From contig JAEXPL010000054.1 of assembly GCA_023446865.1 (NCBI GenBank), positions 1-7,550 of the forward strand: a stretch of DNA of 7,550 nt, given 5' to 3'. Position numbers and translations under genes: made by a program. The stretch comes from Verrucomicrobiota bacterium. Its GTDB lineage: Bacteria > Verrucomicrobiota > Verrucomicrobiia > Opitutales > Opitutaceae. The notes under the pieces are model-generated. The model did no database searches. It saw nothing but the letters and a program-made list of their open reading frames with translations, and had not been told where the DNA came from. Position 1 is the first letter of the stretch. The number at the start of each line of letters is the position of its first letter. Shown piece after piece: positions 1 through 7,550 of the stretch.

Positions 1-1769
1 TCGTCGATTTCGAGCACGTCGCTGTCGTCGACGACGGGGCGCACGTAGTCGTTTTCCCGGGCGAGCACGGCCCAGCCGCCGTAGACGTCGAGCTCGGCGA
101 GCGCCTCGGCGGTCTGCGTGAGCGCGATGGACTCGGCCAACACCTTGGCAACGAGCTCGGCGAAGAGCGTCTGTTCGCGGGCGAGGGCGTTCTCCTCGGC
201 GTGGAAGATCTCCTTCTCCTTCTGGCGGAGCGCCTCGGTGACGAACCGCTCGCCGTTCACGGTCGTCTGGCGGCGGATGTAGTCGGCCGGGACAAGGGCG
301 AGGTTTGCCTTGGTGACCTCGATGTAGTAGCCGAAGGCGTTGTTGAATTTCACCTTCAGGCTGCGGATGCCGGTGCGCTCCTGCTCGGTGCGCTCGAGCT
401 CGGCCAGCCAGGTCTTGTTGCCGGAGGTGAGCGACTGGAGGCGGTCGAGCTCGGCGTCGAAACCGGCGCGGATGGTGCCGCCCTCGGCGAGGTCGTTGGG
501 CAGCTCGTCGCGCAGCGCGGCGGTGAGCAGGTCGCGCAGCGCGGGCAGGTCGGTGAGGCGCGTGCGCAGCGCGAGCAGGCCGGGCGCGGCGGATTGCTCG
601 AGGCCGGCGATGAGCGCGGGCAACTGGCCGAGCGTCTCGCGCACGGCGGCGAGCTCGCGCGGGTTGCGCAGGCGGTTCTGGAGGCGGCCGAGGATGCGCG
701 GGATGTCGCGCACGTGCTTGAGCGCGTCGCGCAGCTCGGCGAGCAGGGCGGGGCGGTCCAGCAACTCGCCTACAGAAGATTGGCGTCGCTCGATCTCGGC
801 GAGGTCGAGCGGCGGGGCGGCGAGGAAACGTTCGAGCAGGCGCGCGCCGGCGGGCGTGTGCGTGCGATCGAGCGCGGCGAGCAGGCTGCCGGCGCGGCCG
901 CCGGAGACGGACGAAAAGATCTCGAGGTTGCGCAGCGTGGCGGGGTCGAGGAGCAGCGAGCGGCGGCTGGAGTACTCGCGCAGCGAACGCAGGTTCTCCG
1001 GCTTCGCGCGGAGGTTCTCGGTCGCGTAGTGGACGAGCGCGCCGGCGGGCCCGAGGCCGGGATGGTCGTCGGCGAGGCCGAAGCCCTGGAGGTTGAGCAC
1101 GCCCAGGGCGCTCTTCACGGTCTGTGCGGCGGTGGTCGTCTCGAAATGGTAGCCGGGAAGCTCGGACACCACGCGTTCGGAGGCGAAACGCTCGAGGGCG
1201 TGGAGCGCGGTCTCGGCGTGCGGCGCAGCGCGCCAGACCTCGAGCGCGCCCTCGGCCAGTACGATCTCGCGCGGCGCGAGGGCGTGGAGGACGGGGAGGA
1301 GGTTTTCCGGCTTCGGGTCGGTCGCGAGGCGGAACTCGCCGGTGGAGAGATCCATCCAGGCGGCATGGAGACCGCGGCTGTCGCGCGCGAGGGCGGCGAG
1401 GTAGCGGTTGCGGGCGGAGTCGAGCTGGTTGGCGTCGAGCGTCGTGCCCGGGCTCAGGATGCGGGTGAGGGCGCGGCGGACGAGCTTGCCCGCCTGCGGG
1501 GCCTCGGTCTGGTCGCAGATGGCGACCTTGCGGCCGGCGGCGAGAATCTTGCCGACATAGTTGTCGGCGGCGTGGAAGGGGATGCCGGCCATCGGATGGC
1601 CGTTGCGCCCGGTCAGCGTGATGCCGAGGAGCTTGGCGCCGATCTCGGCGTCCTCGAAGAACATCTCGTAGAAATCGCCGAGGCGGAAGAGCAGCAGCGT
1701 GTTGGGCGCGAGGCTGCGTTTCACCTCGAAGTACTGCTGCAGCATCGGCGTGAGCTTCTCGTCGGCCAT
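1..1769 (-). CDS. mutS: DNA mismatch repair protein MutS, N-terminal part (runs off left edge)
   Basis: MutS recognises base mismatches and small loops in DNA and, with MutL, starts strand-directed repair. The 589 residues seen here begin MADEKLTPMLQQYFEVKR, matching the usual TPMxQQY opening of the family, which fixes the start although no ribosome binding site precedes it. The mismatch-reading Phe-x-Glu motif is at F33-Y34-E35 within LGDFYEMFFEDA, followed by the typical GITLTGRNGHPMAGIPFHA of domain I. The connector and core/lever domains follow. Near residues 468-482 is the conserved LKVKFNNAFGYYIEV, then ADYIRRQTTVNGERF in the clamp/lever region. The last residues (VRPVVDDSDVLEID) lie just before the ATPase domain V, so the Walker motifs are outside the window. 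No stop or frameshift was found in the parts I checked by codon. It is separated from the upstream glycosyltransferase gene by 103 bases with a palindrome, so it probably has its own promoter. Identification is very secure. Confidence 0.97.
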   Translation of the reverse strand, partial: MADEKLTPMLQQYFEVKRSLAPNTLLLFRLGDFYEMFFEDAEIGAKLLGITLTGRNGHPMAGIPFHAADNYVGKILAAGRKVAICDQTEAPQAGKLVRRALTRILSPGTTLDANQLDSARNRYLAALARDSRGLHAAWMDLSTGEFRLATDPKPENLLPVLHALAPREIVLAEGALEVWRAAPHAETALHALERFASERVVSELPGYHFETTTAAQTVKSALGVLNLQGFGLADDHPGLGPAGALVHYATENLRAKPENLRSLREYSSRRSLLLDPATLRNLEIFSSVSGGRAGSLLAALDRTHTPAGARLLERFLAAPPLDLAEIERRQSSVGELLDRPALLAELRDALKHVRDIPRILGRLQNRLRNPRELAAVRETLGQLPALIAGLEQSAAPGLLALRTRLTDLPALRDLLTAALRDELPNDLAEGGTIRAGFDAELDRLQSLTSGNKTWLAELERTEQERTGIRSLKVKFNNAFGYYIEVTKANLALVPADYIRRQTTVNGERFVTEALRQKEKEIFHAEENALAREQTLFAELVAKVLAESIALTQTAEALAELDVYGGWAVLARENDYVRPVVDDSDVLEID

Positions 1770-1832
1770 CGGGAGCAAGAGTCAGACGGCGAAGGCTGGA
1801 GCCCGGCAAGGCGGAAGGTGACGGAATCGTGG

Positions 1833-1854
1833 GCCTTGGCCGCGCGGCCAAGGC
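1833..1854 (-). terminator. Perfect GC-rich palindrome between glycosyltransferase and mutS; possible terminator
   Basis: Arms GCCTTGGCC (1833-1841) and GGCCAAGGC (1846-1854) are perfect inverted repeats around GCGC, which is itself self-complementary. The structure starts 18 bases after the glycosyltransferase stop codon (1873-1875) and lies 63 bases before the mutS start, in the place where a terminator for the former is expected. There is no T-run on either side (minus strand continues CCACGATTCC), so it is not a classical intrinsic terminator. It could instead be a T-less hairpin, a transcript-stabilising structure or a protein-binding palindrome. The rest of the 1770-1832 gap shows no clear promoter boxes. 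Confidence 0.4.
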
Positions 1855-1872
1855 GTAAGCAAAGCGGGTGCG

Positions 1873-2859
1873 CTAAACGGCGGGCGGGCCAAGGTAATAG
1901 TCCACCACCTGGCGACGGGACTCCTCCGAGAAGAGGGCCTCGATTGTGGCTCGGGCCGCGGCCCCAATGCGCTGGCGCAAGACTGGGTCCTGCTGCAAGC
2001 TTCGGATCAAGGCGACGGCCTCGTCGTTGGAGTCGAACAGAAAGCCGTTGATGCCGTGCTCGATGTACTCGCGGTAGCCGCCGGAATGATGGCAGACGAC
2101 TGGCAAACCACAGGCCATCGCTTCTTGGACGACGCGGCCGTGGGGTTCGCGGAACTCCGGAGCGGTGCGATACACGAAGCAGTCCAGGGTCCGCAGGAAA
2201 TCCGGAGGCTCGATCGTCTGGGCCGGGAGCAGCTCGATCTCCGGCCGGGGGGAAAGCGCGGTGGAAAGGCAGGTGCCGCCAAGAATACGTACTTGGATAC
2301 CGGCATCGGCAAGGCGGCGATAGAGCGCCGGGTCTTCCGTGTGGTGCTTGACCGCGACGTCGCGACTGAGGCGACCGACGGTGAACGGGCGATCGCTGGG
2401 CGGAGTGGCAGGCGGCGCGAAGCGGACGATGTTGATGGGTGAAATCTGGACCGGGCCGGTTCCGTTGACGGAGGCACGCAACCATTGGGACGCGAAGACG
2501 ACCTCGGGTTGCACCCGACGGAGGCGCGACGCTTGATGGATGTTTTTCGCCAGCAACGTGGGATCGTCGGTGTTGTAGACAAGAATGATGCGGCGCGGCC
2601 GCGCGAGACGGATCCAGTTTCCGATCCGAGTGTAGACCCCAACAAACACGAACGTTCCGCCCCAGGGAAACTGCAACCGTCTGGGCTGCAGGCGGCGGAT
2701 CGGAGCGAGCGCCGTGAAGGCCGCGTGTGGGCGCGCCGTGCTCCAGAGGTGAACGGTGGTGTGCGGCGACAGCGTCCGGTATAGCTCGTAGGTTCGCCAC
2801 TCCGCACCGGAGGAGTCCCACATCGGATTGATCAGATGAATTTTCGGTGCGCCTGCCAT
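1873..2859 (-). CDS. Glycosyltransferase family 4-like protein
   Basis: A 328-residue probable nucleotide-sugar-dependent glycosyltransferase of GT-B fold, acting in the cytoplasm on a glycan or lipid-linked acceptor that cannot be named from sequence. The N-terminal Rossmann half begins KIHLINPMWDSSGAEWRTYEL (residues 6-26). The C-terminal donor-binding half starts near GRLSRD (162-167) and a basic KHH (171-173). It carries the family EX7E motif: E238 and E246 in FREPHGRVVQEAMACGLPVVC, followed by SGGYREYIEHGINGFLFDSNDEA (259-281), the usual sugar-nucleotide contact region. No signal peptide or membrane segment is seen. It is a little shorter than most GT4 enzymes. The ATG at 2859 is the first start before the conserved N-terminus; the preceding bases (AACCATTTCTTCC) contain no Shine-Dalgarno. 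Two 60-base lines counted by hand are 58-63 percent GC, against 77-80 percent in lines from mutS and the kinase, hinting at separate ancestry. No glycan-pathway genes are adjacent, but a remnant of a sibling enzyme lies directly upstream. Confidence 0.9.
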   Translation of the reverse strand: MAGAPKIHLINPMWDSSGAEWRTYELYRTLSPHTTVHLWSTARPHAAFTALAPIRRLQPRRLQFPWGGTFVFVGVYTRIGNWIRLARPRRIILVYNTDDPTLLAKNIHQASRLRRVQPEVVFASQWLRASVNGTGPVQISPINIVRFAPPATPPSDRPFTVGRLSRDVAVKHHTEDPALYRRLADAGIQVRILGGTCLSTALSPRPEIELLPAQTIEPPDFLRTLDCFVYRTAPEFREPHGRVVQEAMACGLPVVCHHSGGYREYIEHGINGFLFDSNDEAVALIRSLQQDPVLRQRIGAAARATIEALFSEESRRQVVDYYLGPPAV

Positions 2860-2972
2860 GGAAGAAATGGTTACAGCGTATGGTTCCGAGTCGGAGCGAG
2901 AAGATAACGGGATTGTCCGCAGAGATGGGGGCCGGATCGATGGCTGGAAGGCCTCCTGGTGGATCTCCTGAG

Positions 2973-3001
2973 GACGAGGCGGCGCACTGTGTCGCCTCGT
3001 C
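2973..3001 (+). other. Strong hairpin (inverted repeat) in the intergenic region
   Basis: Arms GACGAGGCG (2973-2981) and CGCCTCGTC (2993-3001) are perfectly complementary. As plus-strand RNA the stem can extend inward by C-G pairs and two G-U wobbles (2982-2985 with 2989-2992) to 13 pairs closed by a three-base ACU loop. As minus-strand RNA the wobble positions become A-C mismatches, so the structure favours a plus-strand transcript. No T-run follows on either strand, and no gene on the plus strand ends here. Its role is unknown: a dispersed repeat, a leftover palindrome from an insertion or a small-RNA structure are all possible. Confidence 0.45.
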
Positions 3002-3044
3002 GAGGCCGCAGAGGGAGATTGAGCTCCGGCGGTTTGCTACCCGC

Positions 3045-3233
3045 AGGGACGCGCCGCTTGATGGCCTCATGGGCGACACGCCTGTGCGGTTCGCGGAAGT
3101 TGCCGGTGGCGAAGCAGGCGGGCTGGCCCAGGGGATGTTCGAAAGGCGGACACGCGTGTTCCTGCGATCGCGAGCGCGCGAGTTCGTAGGTGCGCGGTTT
3201 GCTGCTCGCGCAGCCACACATCGGGTTGAAGAG
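3045..3233 (-). pseudogene. Internally deleted glycosyltransferase remnant, related to the downstream gene
   Basis: Two separate stretches match the adjacent glycosyltransferase in the same order and strand. Bases 3181-3230 align without gaps to 2783-2832 (32 of 50 identical), giving FNPMCGCASSKPRTYEL against INPMWDSSGAEWRTYEL with equal spacing. Bases 3058-3098 align to 2114-2154 (30 of 41 identical, including an 11-base exact match), giving NFREPHRRVAHEAI against EFREPHGRVVQEAM, with the donor-site motif and both EX7E glutamates kept. Between the two pieces 28 residues replace about 210, an apparent loss of 182 codons that leaves both parts in one reading frame. That frame is open from 2871 to 3272, but the sequence outside the two matches does not resemble any domain. 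I infer a decayed sibling (not a direct recent copy) of the intact gene. A short expressed protein of 133 residues is formally possible but unlikely, because the Rossmann cores are gone. Confidence 0.65.
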
Positions 3234-3380
3234 AGGGTCGGTCCGCACGGAGTCTGAGTGCCGCGGAAACAAGGAGGCTTGCGGGTGGACCGTAGCGCTC
3301 TGCCGCTCGTCGGCAAGGTTCCCCCTGCTCGTTCAGGGTTTGCTCGATAGAACGGATGGGGGTGTTGCCAACCACAGTCG

Positions 3381-4193
3381 ATGCTTGGCTCGAAGCGCGC
3401 GGTGCAGTTCCTTGGACGCGTGCTGCAACTCTTCCATCGCGACTTCGGCGGGGCGGGGAAACCGCCACTGGTGGTCATCCACGGGCTGCTCGGCTCGTCG
3501 CGCAACTGGCAGACGGTCGGCGCGGAGCTGAGCACGCAGCGGCACGTGCTGGCGCTGGACCTGCGCAACCACGGGGTGTCGCCGCACGCGGCCGACCACG
3601 ATTTCGCCACGATGGAGGCGGATGTGCTGCGCTGGCTGGATGCGCAGAAGATCGAGCGCGCGGCGGTGATGGGCCACAGCATGGGCGGCAAGGTCGCGAT
3701 GGCGCTGGCCTGCCACCACCCGGGGCGGGTCGAGCGGCTGGTGTCGGTCGACATCGCGCCGCGCGACTACGACGCGGAGAAGTTTCGCGGCATCCTCGAG
3801 GCGATGCTGGCGATTGTGCCCGAGCGGCTCGCCTCGCGCGCCGAGGCGGAGACGCAGCTCGCGGCGGTGGTGAAGGACTGGGCGATGATCAAGTTCCTCA
3901 CCACGAACCTCGAGCGCGGGGGGGACGGACGTTTCCAGTGGCGGGTCAACGTGCCGGCGCTGCACGCCGAGCTCGACGAGATCGCGCGCACCTCGCTGTC
4001 GCCGGGCGACCGGTACGAAGGGCCGACGCTGTTCGTGGTCGGCGGCTACTCGCGGCACGTGCGCGAGGAGGACCGGCCGGAGATCCTGGCGCGGTTCCCG
4101 CAGGCGCGGATCGAGACGGTGGCGGAGAGCGGCCACAACCCGCACATCGAGCAACGCGAGGCGTTCGTGGCGGCGGTGCGCGGGTTTCTGTGA
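3381..4193 (+). CDS. Alpha/beta-hydrolase, YbfF/ABHD11-type esterase
   Basis: A 270-residue cytoplasmic serine hydrolase, probably a carboxylesterase or thioesterase acting on acyl esters; the true substrate is unknown. The oxyanion-hole motif is HGLLGSS (34-40), then ALDLRNHGVSPHA (58-70), typical of the YbfF group. The nucleophile elbow GHSMGG places the serine at S100. The acid is D124 in VSVDIAP, 24 residues after the serine, the same spacing as Ser89-Asp113 in E. coli YbfF. The base is H252 in SGHNPHIE. Strand 7-8 reads TLFVVGGYSRHVREED (216-231). Everything required for catalysis is present. The start is uncertain: the ATG at 3381 lacks a ribosome binding site, and a GTG at 3420 (giving a protein opening MLQLFHRDFGG) would fit the usual length of the N-terminus better. 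No neighbour shares its strand, so it is probably transcribed alone, convergent with the kinase operon. Confidence 0.93.
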   Translation: MLGSKRAVQFLGRVLQLFHRDFGGAGKPPLVVIHGLLGSSRNWQTVGAELSTQRHVLALDLRNHGVSPHAADHDFATMEADVLRWLDAQKIERAAVMGHSMGGKVAMALACHHPGRVERLVSVDIAPRDYDAEKFRGILEAMLAIVPERLASRAEAETQLAAVVKDWAMIKFLTTNLERGGDGRFQWRVNVPALHAELDEIARTSLSPGDRYEGPTLFVVGGYSRHVREEDRPEILARFPQARIETVAESGHNPHIEQREAFVAAVRGFL

Positions 4194-4223
4194 TTAGCGA
4201 GGGCGATGAGCACGGCAGGAGAC

Positions 4224-4440
4224 CGGAGAGCGGATAGCGGAAGCTGGAAACCGCGATGGGAAATGAGGGAATCGGGAGAGCAGGAACGGACCCGCGGAGG
4301 TCTCACGCGGAGAACGCGGAGGGCGGACGACGGAGGGCGGCGGACGGAAACCGGAAAGCGGGGTCCGGAAGGCGGAGCGGCGAATGTGGAGATCAGGGAA
4401 GCACGAACGGAGAAGGGTGAACTGGGAACTCGGAAACCGG
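4224..4440 (+). repeat. Degenerate 7-base-period repeat array (GGAnnnC words)
   Basis: This block fills the spacer between two convergent genes with variants of a heptad close to GGAAANC on the plus strand (for example CGGAGAG, CGGATAG, CGGAAGC, TGGAAAC at 4224-4251). The period is exact over long runs. CGG triplets start at 4224, 4231, 4238, 4273 and 4287, all in one 7-base phase. After a phase change, nine CGG triplets start at 4317, 4324, 4331, 4338, 4345, 4352, 4359, 4366 and 4373 with exact spacing of 7. From 4378 to 4440 spacing loosens to 7-9. The plus strand is strongly purine-rich. It is non-coding: 7 is not a multiple of 3 and no domain is seen in any frame. It resembles in kind the heptanucleotide short tandemly repeated (STRR) sequences known from cyanobacteria, but with far more variation between units. 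Function and origin are unknown. Confidence 0.8.
4299..4320 (-). repeat. Embedded 9-base repeat, CTCCGCGTT type
   Basis: Inside the heptad block, the minus strand reads CCTCCGCGTTCTCCGCGTGA and then GA: two 9-base units (CTCCGCGTT, CTCCGCGTG) in tandem. This is where the heptad phase shifts by two bases between the left run (last CGG at 4287) and the right run (first CGG at 4317). From general familiarity, similar CTCTGCGTT-like tandem words recur as dispersed intergenic repeats in several unrelated bacterial phyla; I cannot check this here. Confidence 0.5.
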
Positions 4441-4443
4441 CTA

Positions 4444-4471
4444 CCGTCAACCGTCCACCGTCCACCGTCCA
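4444..4471 (+). repeat. Near-perfect heptad tandem repeat CCGTCCA x4
   Basis: Four consecutive heptads: CCGTCAA, then CCGTCCA three times (4444-4450, 4451-4457, 4458-4464, 4465-4471). The last three are identical and the first differs by one base, so this is the youngest-looking or best-conserved part of the array. Here the purine-rich strand is the minus strand (TGGACGG), the reverse of the block to the left, with the change at about 4441. The unit is the inverted complement of GGACGG found at 4342-4347, so a cruciform or long hairpin between the two parts is possible. The remaining 4472-4500 before the kinase stop codon holds only a weak imperfect stem (GGGC/GCCC with CGG/CCG inside on the minus strand), with no T-run. 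Confidence 0.85.
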
Positions 4472-4500
4472 CTGGGCTGCGGGGTGCCGTCGCCCGAGGG

Positions 4501-6875
<2,375 letters not shown>

Positions 6876-6879
<4 letters not shown>

Positions 6880-7253
6880 GGCGCGGGCGGGTTGAGGTGG
6901 CGGCGGATGGCGGCGCCGATGTGGGCGGGCTCGATCGGCTTGGTGAAGTACTCGGCGAAGCCGGCGGCGAGGGCGGCGCGCTTGGTCTGGGTGGAGACGT
7001 TGGCGGTGACGGCGAAGAGCGGGAGCGCGGCGAGTCCGGGCAGGGCGCGGAGGCGCGCGGCGAGTTCGAAACCGTCCATCTCGGGCATATGGAGATCGAT
7101 CAGGGCGAGCGCGGGCGGGTGGGCGGCGGCGAGCTCGAGGGCGGCGGGGCCGCTGGCCGCCTCGACGACTTCGACGCCGAGCAAGCCGACGTGGAAGGCG
7201 AGGAGGTAGCGGTTGGTTGCGCTGTCGTCGACGATGAGGACGAGGGGCTTCAT
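6876..7253 (-). CDS. Single-domain response regulator (CheY-like receiver)
   Basis: A 125-residue protein that consists only of a receiver domain. It begins MKPLVLIVDDSATNRYLL, with acidic-pocket residues D9 and D10. The phosphoacceptor is D53 in LIDLHMPEMDGFE, the switch threonine T83 in FAVTAN, and the lysine K105 in FTKPIEP. The length matches the domain with a seven-residue tail (LNPPAP end), so there is no DNA-binding or enzymatic output domain; it must act by protein contact or by passing phosphate on. The start at 7253 shares ATGA with the stop of the upstream kinase, and its own stop shares ATGA with the start of the downstream hybrid kinase, which strongly suggests one transcript with translational coupling. 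An open frame reaching back to 7418 is out-of-frame kinase sequence, not an N-terminal extension. It is the natural phosphate acceptor for the upstream kinase, which itself ends without a receiver. Confidence 0.94.
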
Positions 7254-7550
7254 GGGGATGAGGCCGGGGCGGGCGGAAGCTCGGGCGAAAAGCGCGACCC
7301 GCCATCGGAGCGGATGCTGGTGTCGGCGAGTGGCAGGGTGAAGGTGAAGGCGGAGCCGGTCCCGGGGGCGCTGGTCACCGCGATGGTGCCGTCGAGCAGG
7401 CCGAGCAGCTTCTTGCACAGGTGAAGGCCCAGTCCGGTGCCCTCGTAGTGCCGCCTATGGGAGGAATCCAGCTGGCGGAAGGCCTCGAAGAGGAACGGCA
7501 ACTGTTCGGCGCGGATGCCGATGCCGGTGTCGCGGACGGTCACCACCAGA
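7250..7550 (-). CDS. Sensor histidine kinase, C-terminal part (runs off right edge)
   Basis: The visible 99 residues are the end of a HATPase_c domain. VTVRDTGIGI is the G1 box, FLFEAFRQLD the F box, and EGTGLGLHLCKKLLGLLDG the G2 box with the following helix, then a closing beta strand (GSAFTFTLPL). The FRQLD wording is typical of kinases in the HisKA hybrid-type group. After the domain there is a tail of about 25 residues, rich in Ser and Pro, and then the stop at 7250-7252, so this kinase carries no C-terminal receiver, unlike the last gene of the operon. A GTG at 7546 could look like a start but sits in the middle of the domain; the true N-terminus, with sensor and histidine, is outside the window. 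The stop overlaps the receiver gene's start by ATGA. Confidence 0.93.
   Translation of the reverse strand, partial: LVVTVRDTGIGIRAEQLPFLFEAFRQLDSSHRRHYEGTGLGLHLCKKLLGLLDGTIAVTSAPGTGSAFTFTLPLADTSIRSDGGSRFSPELPPAPASSP

Noticed and set aside
201..2051. Plus-strand open frame of 616 codons
   Set aside because: It is codon-aligned antisense to mutS and extends into the glycosyltransferase. Its Gly/Ala/Glu-rich translation has no domain. High-GC genes that avoid TTA, CTA and TCA leave such frames open.
2847..3257. Plus-strand open frame of 136 codons in the intergenic region
   Set aside because: It overlaps the glycosyltransferase start and is antisense to the remnant; its translation shows no motif and it has no ribosome binding site.
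1721..3754. Minus-strand open frame of 677 codons across three regions
   Set aside because: It crosses mutS, the glycosyltransferase, the gap and the esterase in wrong frames and shows no domain.
4444..4471. CRISPR array
   Set aside because: Repeat units are 7 bases in direct contact; there are no spacers, no 25-40 base repeats and no cas genes.
6880..7305. N-terminal extension of the hybrid kinase to 934 residues
   Set aside because: The extra part is Arg/Pro-rich and overlaps the receiver gene in another frame; MTILNVDD at 6879 is a normal receiver start with ATGA overlap.

Overview
The window is high-GC bacterial DNA with compact genes, four-base ATGA gene overlaps and a sensory-kinase-rich content, which suggests a free-living, probably Gram-negative bacterium. 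None of the five translation starts inside the window has a recognisable Shine-Dalgarno sequence. Together with the degenerate heptad repeats this makes me think of Verrucomicrobiota (Opitutaceae-like), but that is a guess from general style and no marker here proves it.

Layout, left to right. (1) Positions 1-1769, minus strand: the N-terminal 589 residues of the mismatch-repair protein MutS, running off the left edge before its ATPase domain. (2) 1770-1872: a short gap with a perfect GC-rich palindrome that separates mutS from the gene upstream of it. (3) 1873-2859, minus: a GT4-type (GT-B fold) glycosyltransferase, visibly lower in GC than its neighbours. (4) 2860-3380: a 521-base gap. It holds a decayed, internally deleted remnant of a second glycosyltransferase related to gene 3, and one strong hairpin. 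(5) 3381-4193, plus: an alpha/beta-hydrolase of the YbfF/ABHD11 esterase type with an intact Ser-Asp-His triad. (6) 4194-4500: a spacer between convergent genes, filled almost completely by a degenerate 7-base-period repeat array. (7) 4501-7550, minus: a signalling operon, read right to left. It comprises the C-terminal end of a histidine kinase, a stand-alone receiver protein, and a 792-residue REC-PAS-PAS-HisKA-HATPase-REC hybrid kinase, joined by two ATGA overlaps.

The three signalling genes almost certainly work together as a phosphorelay or branched two-component pathway. No DNA-binding output domain and no HPt domain is visible in the window, so the final output lies elsewhere. The glycosyltransferase plus remnant look like the residue of a sugar-transferase cluster inserted between housekeeping genes. 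The least explained element is the heptad array at about 4224-4471, which keeps a 7-base phase over long stretches while the sequence inside each unit varies, and which swaps its purine-rich strand near 4441.
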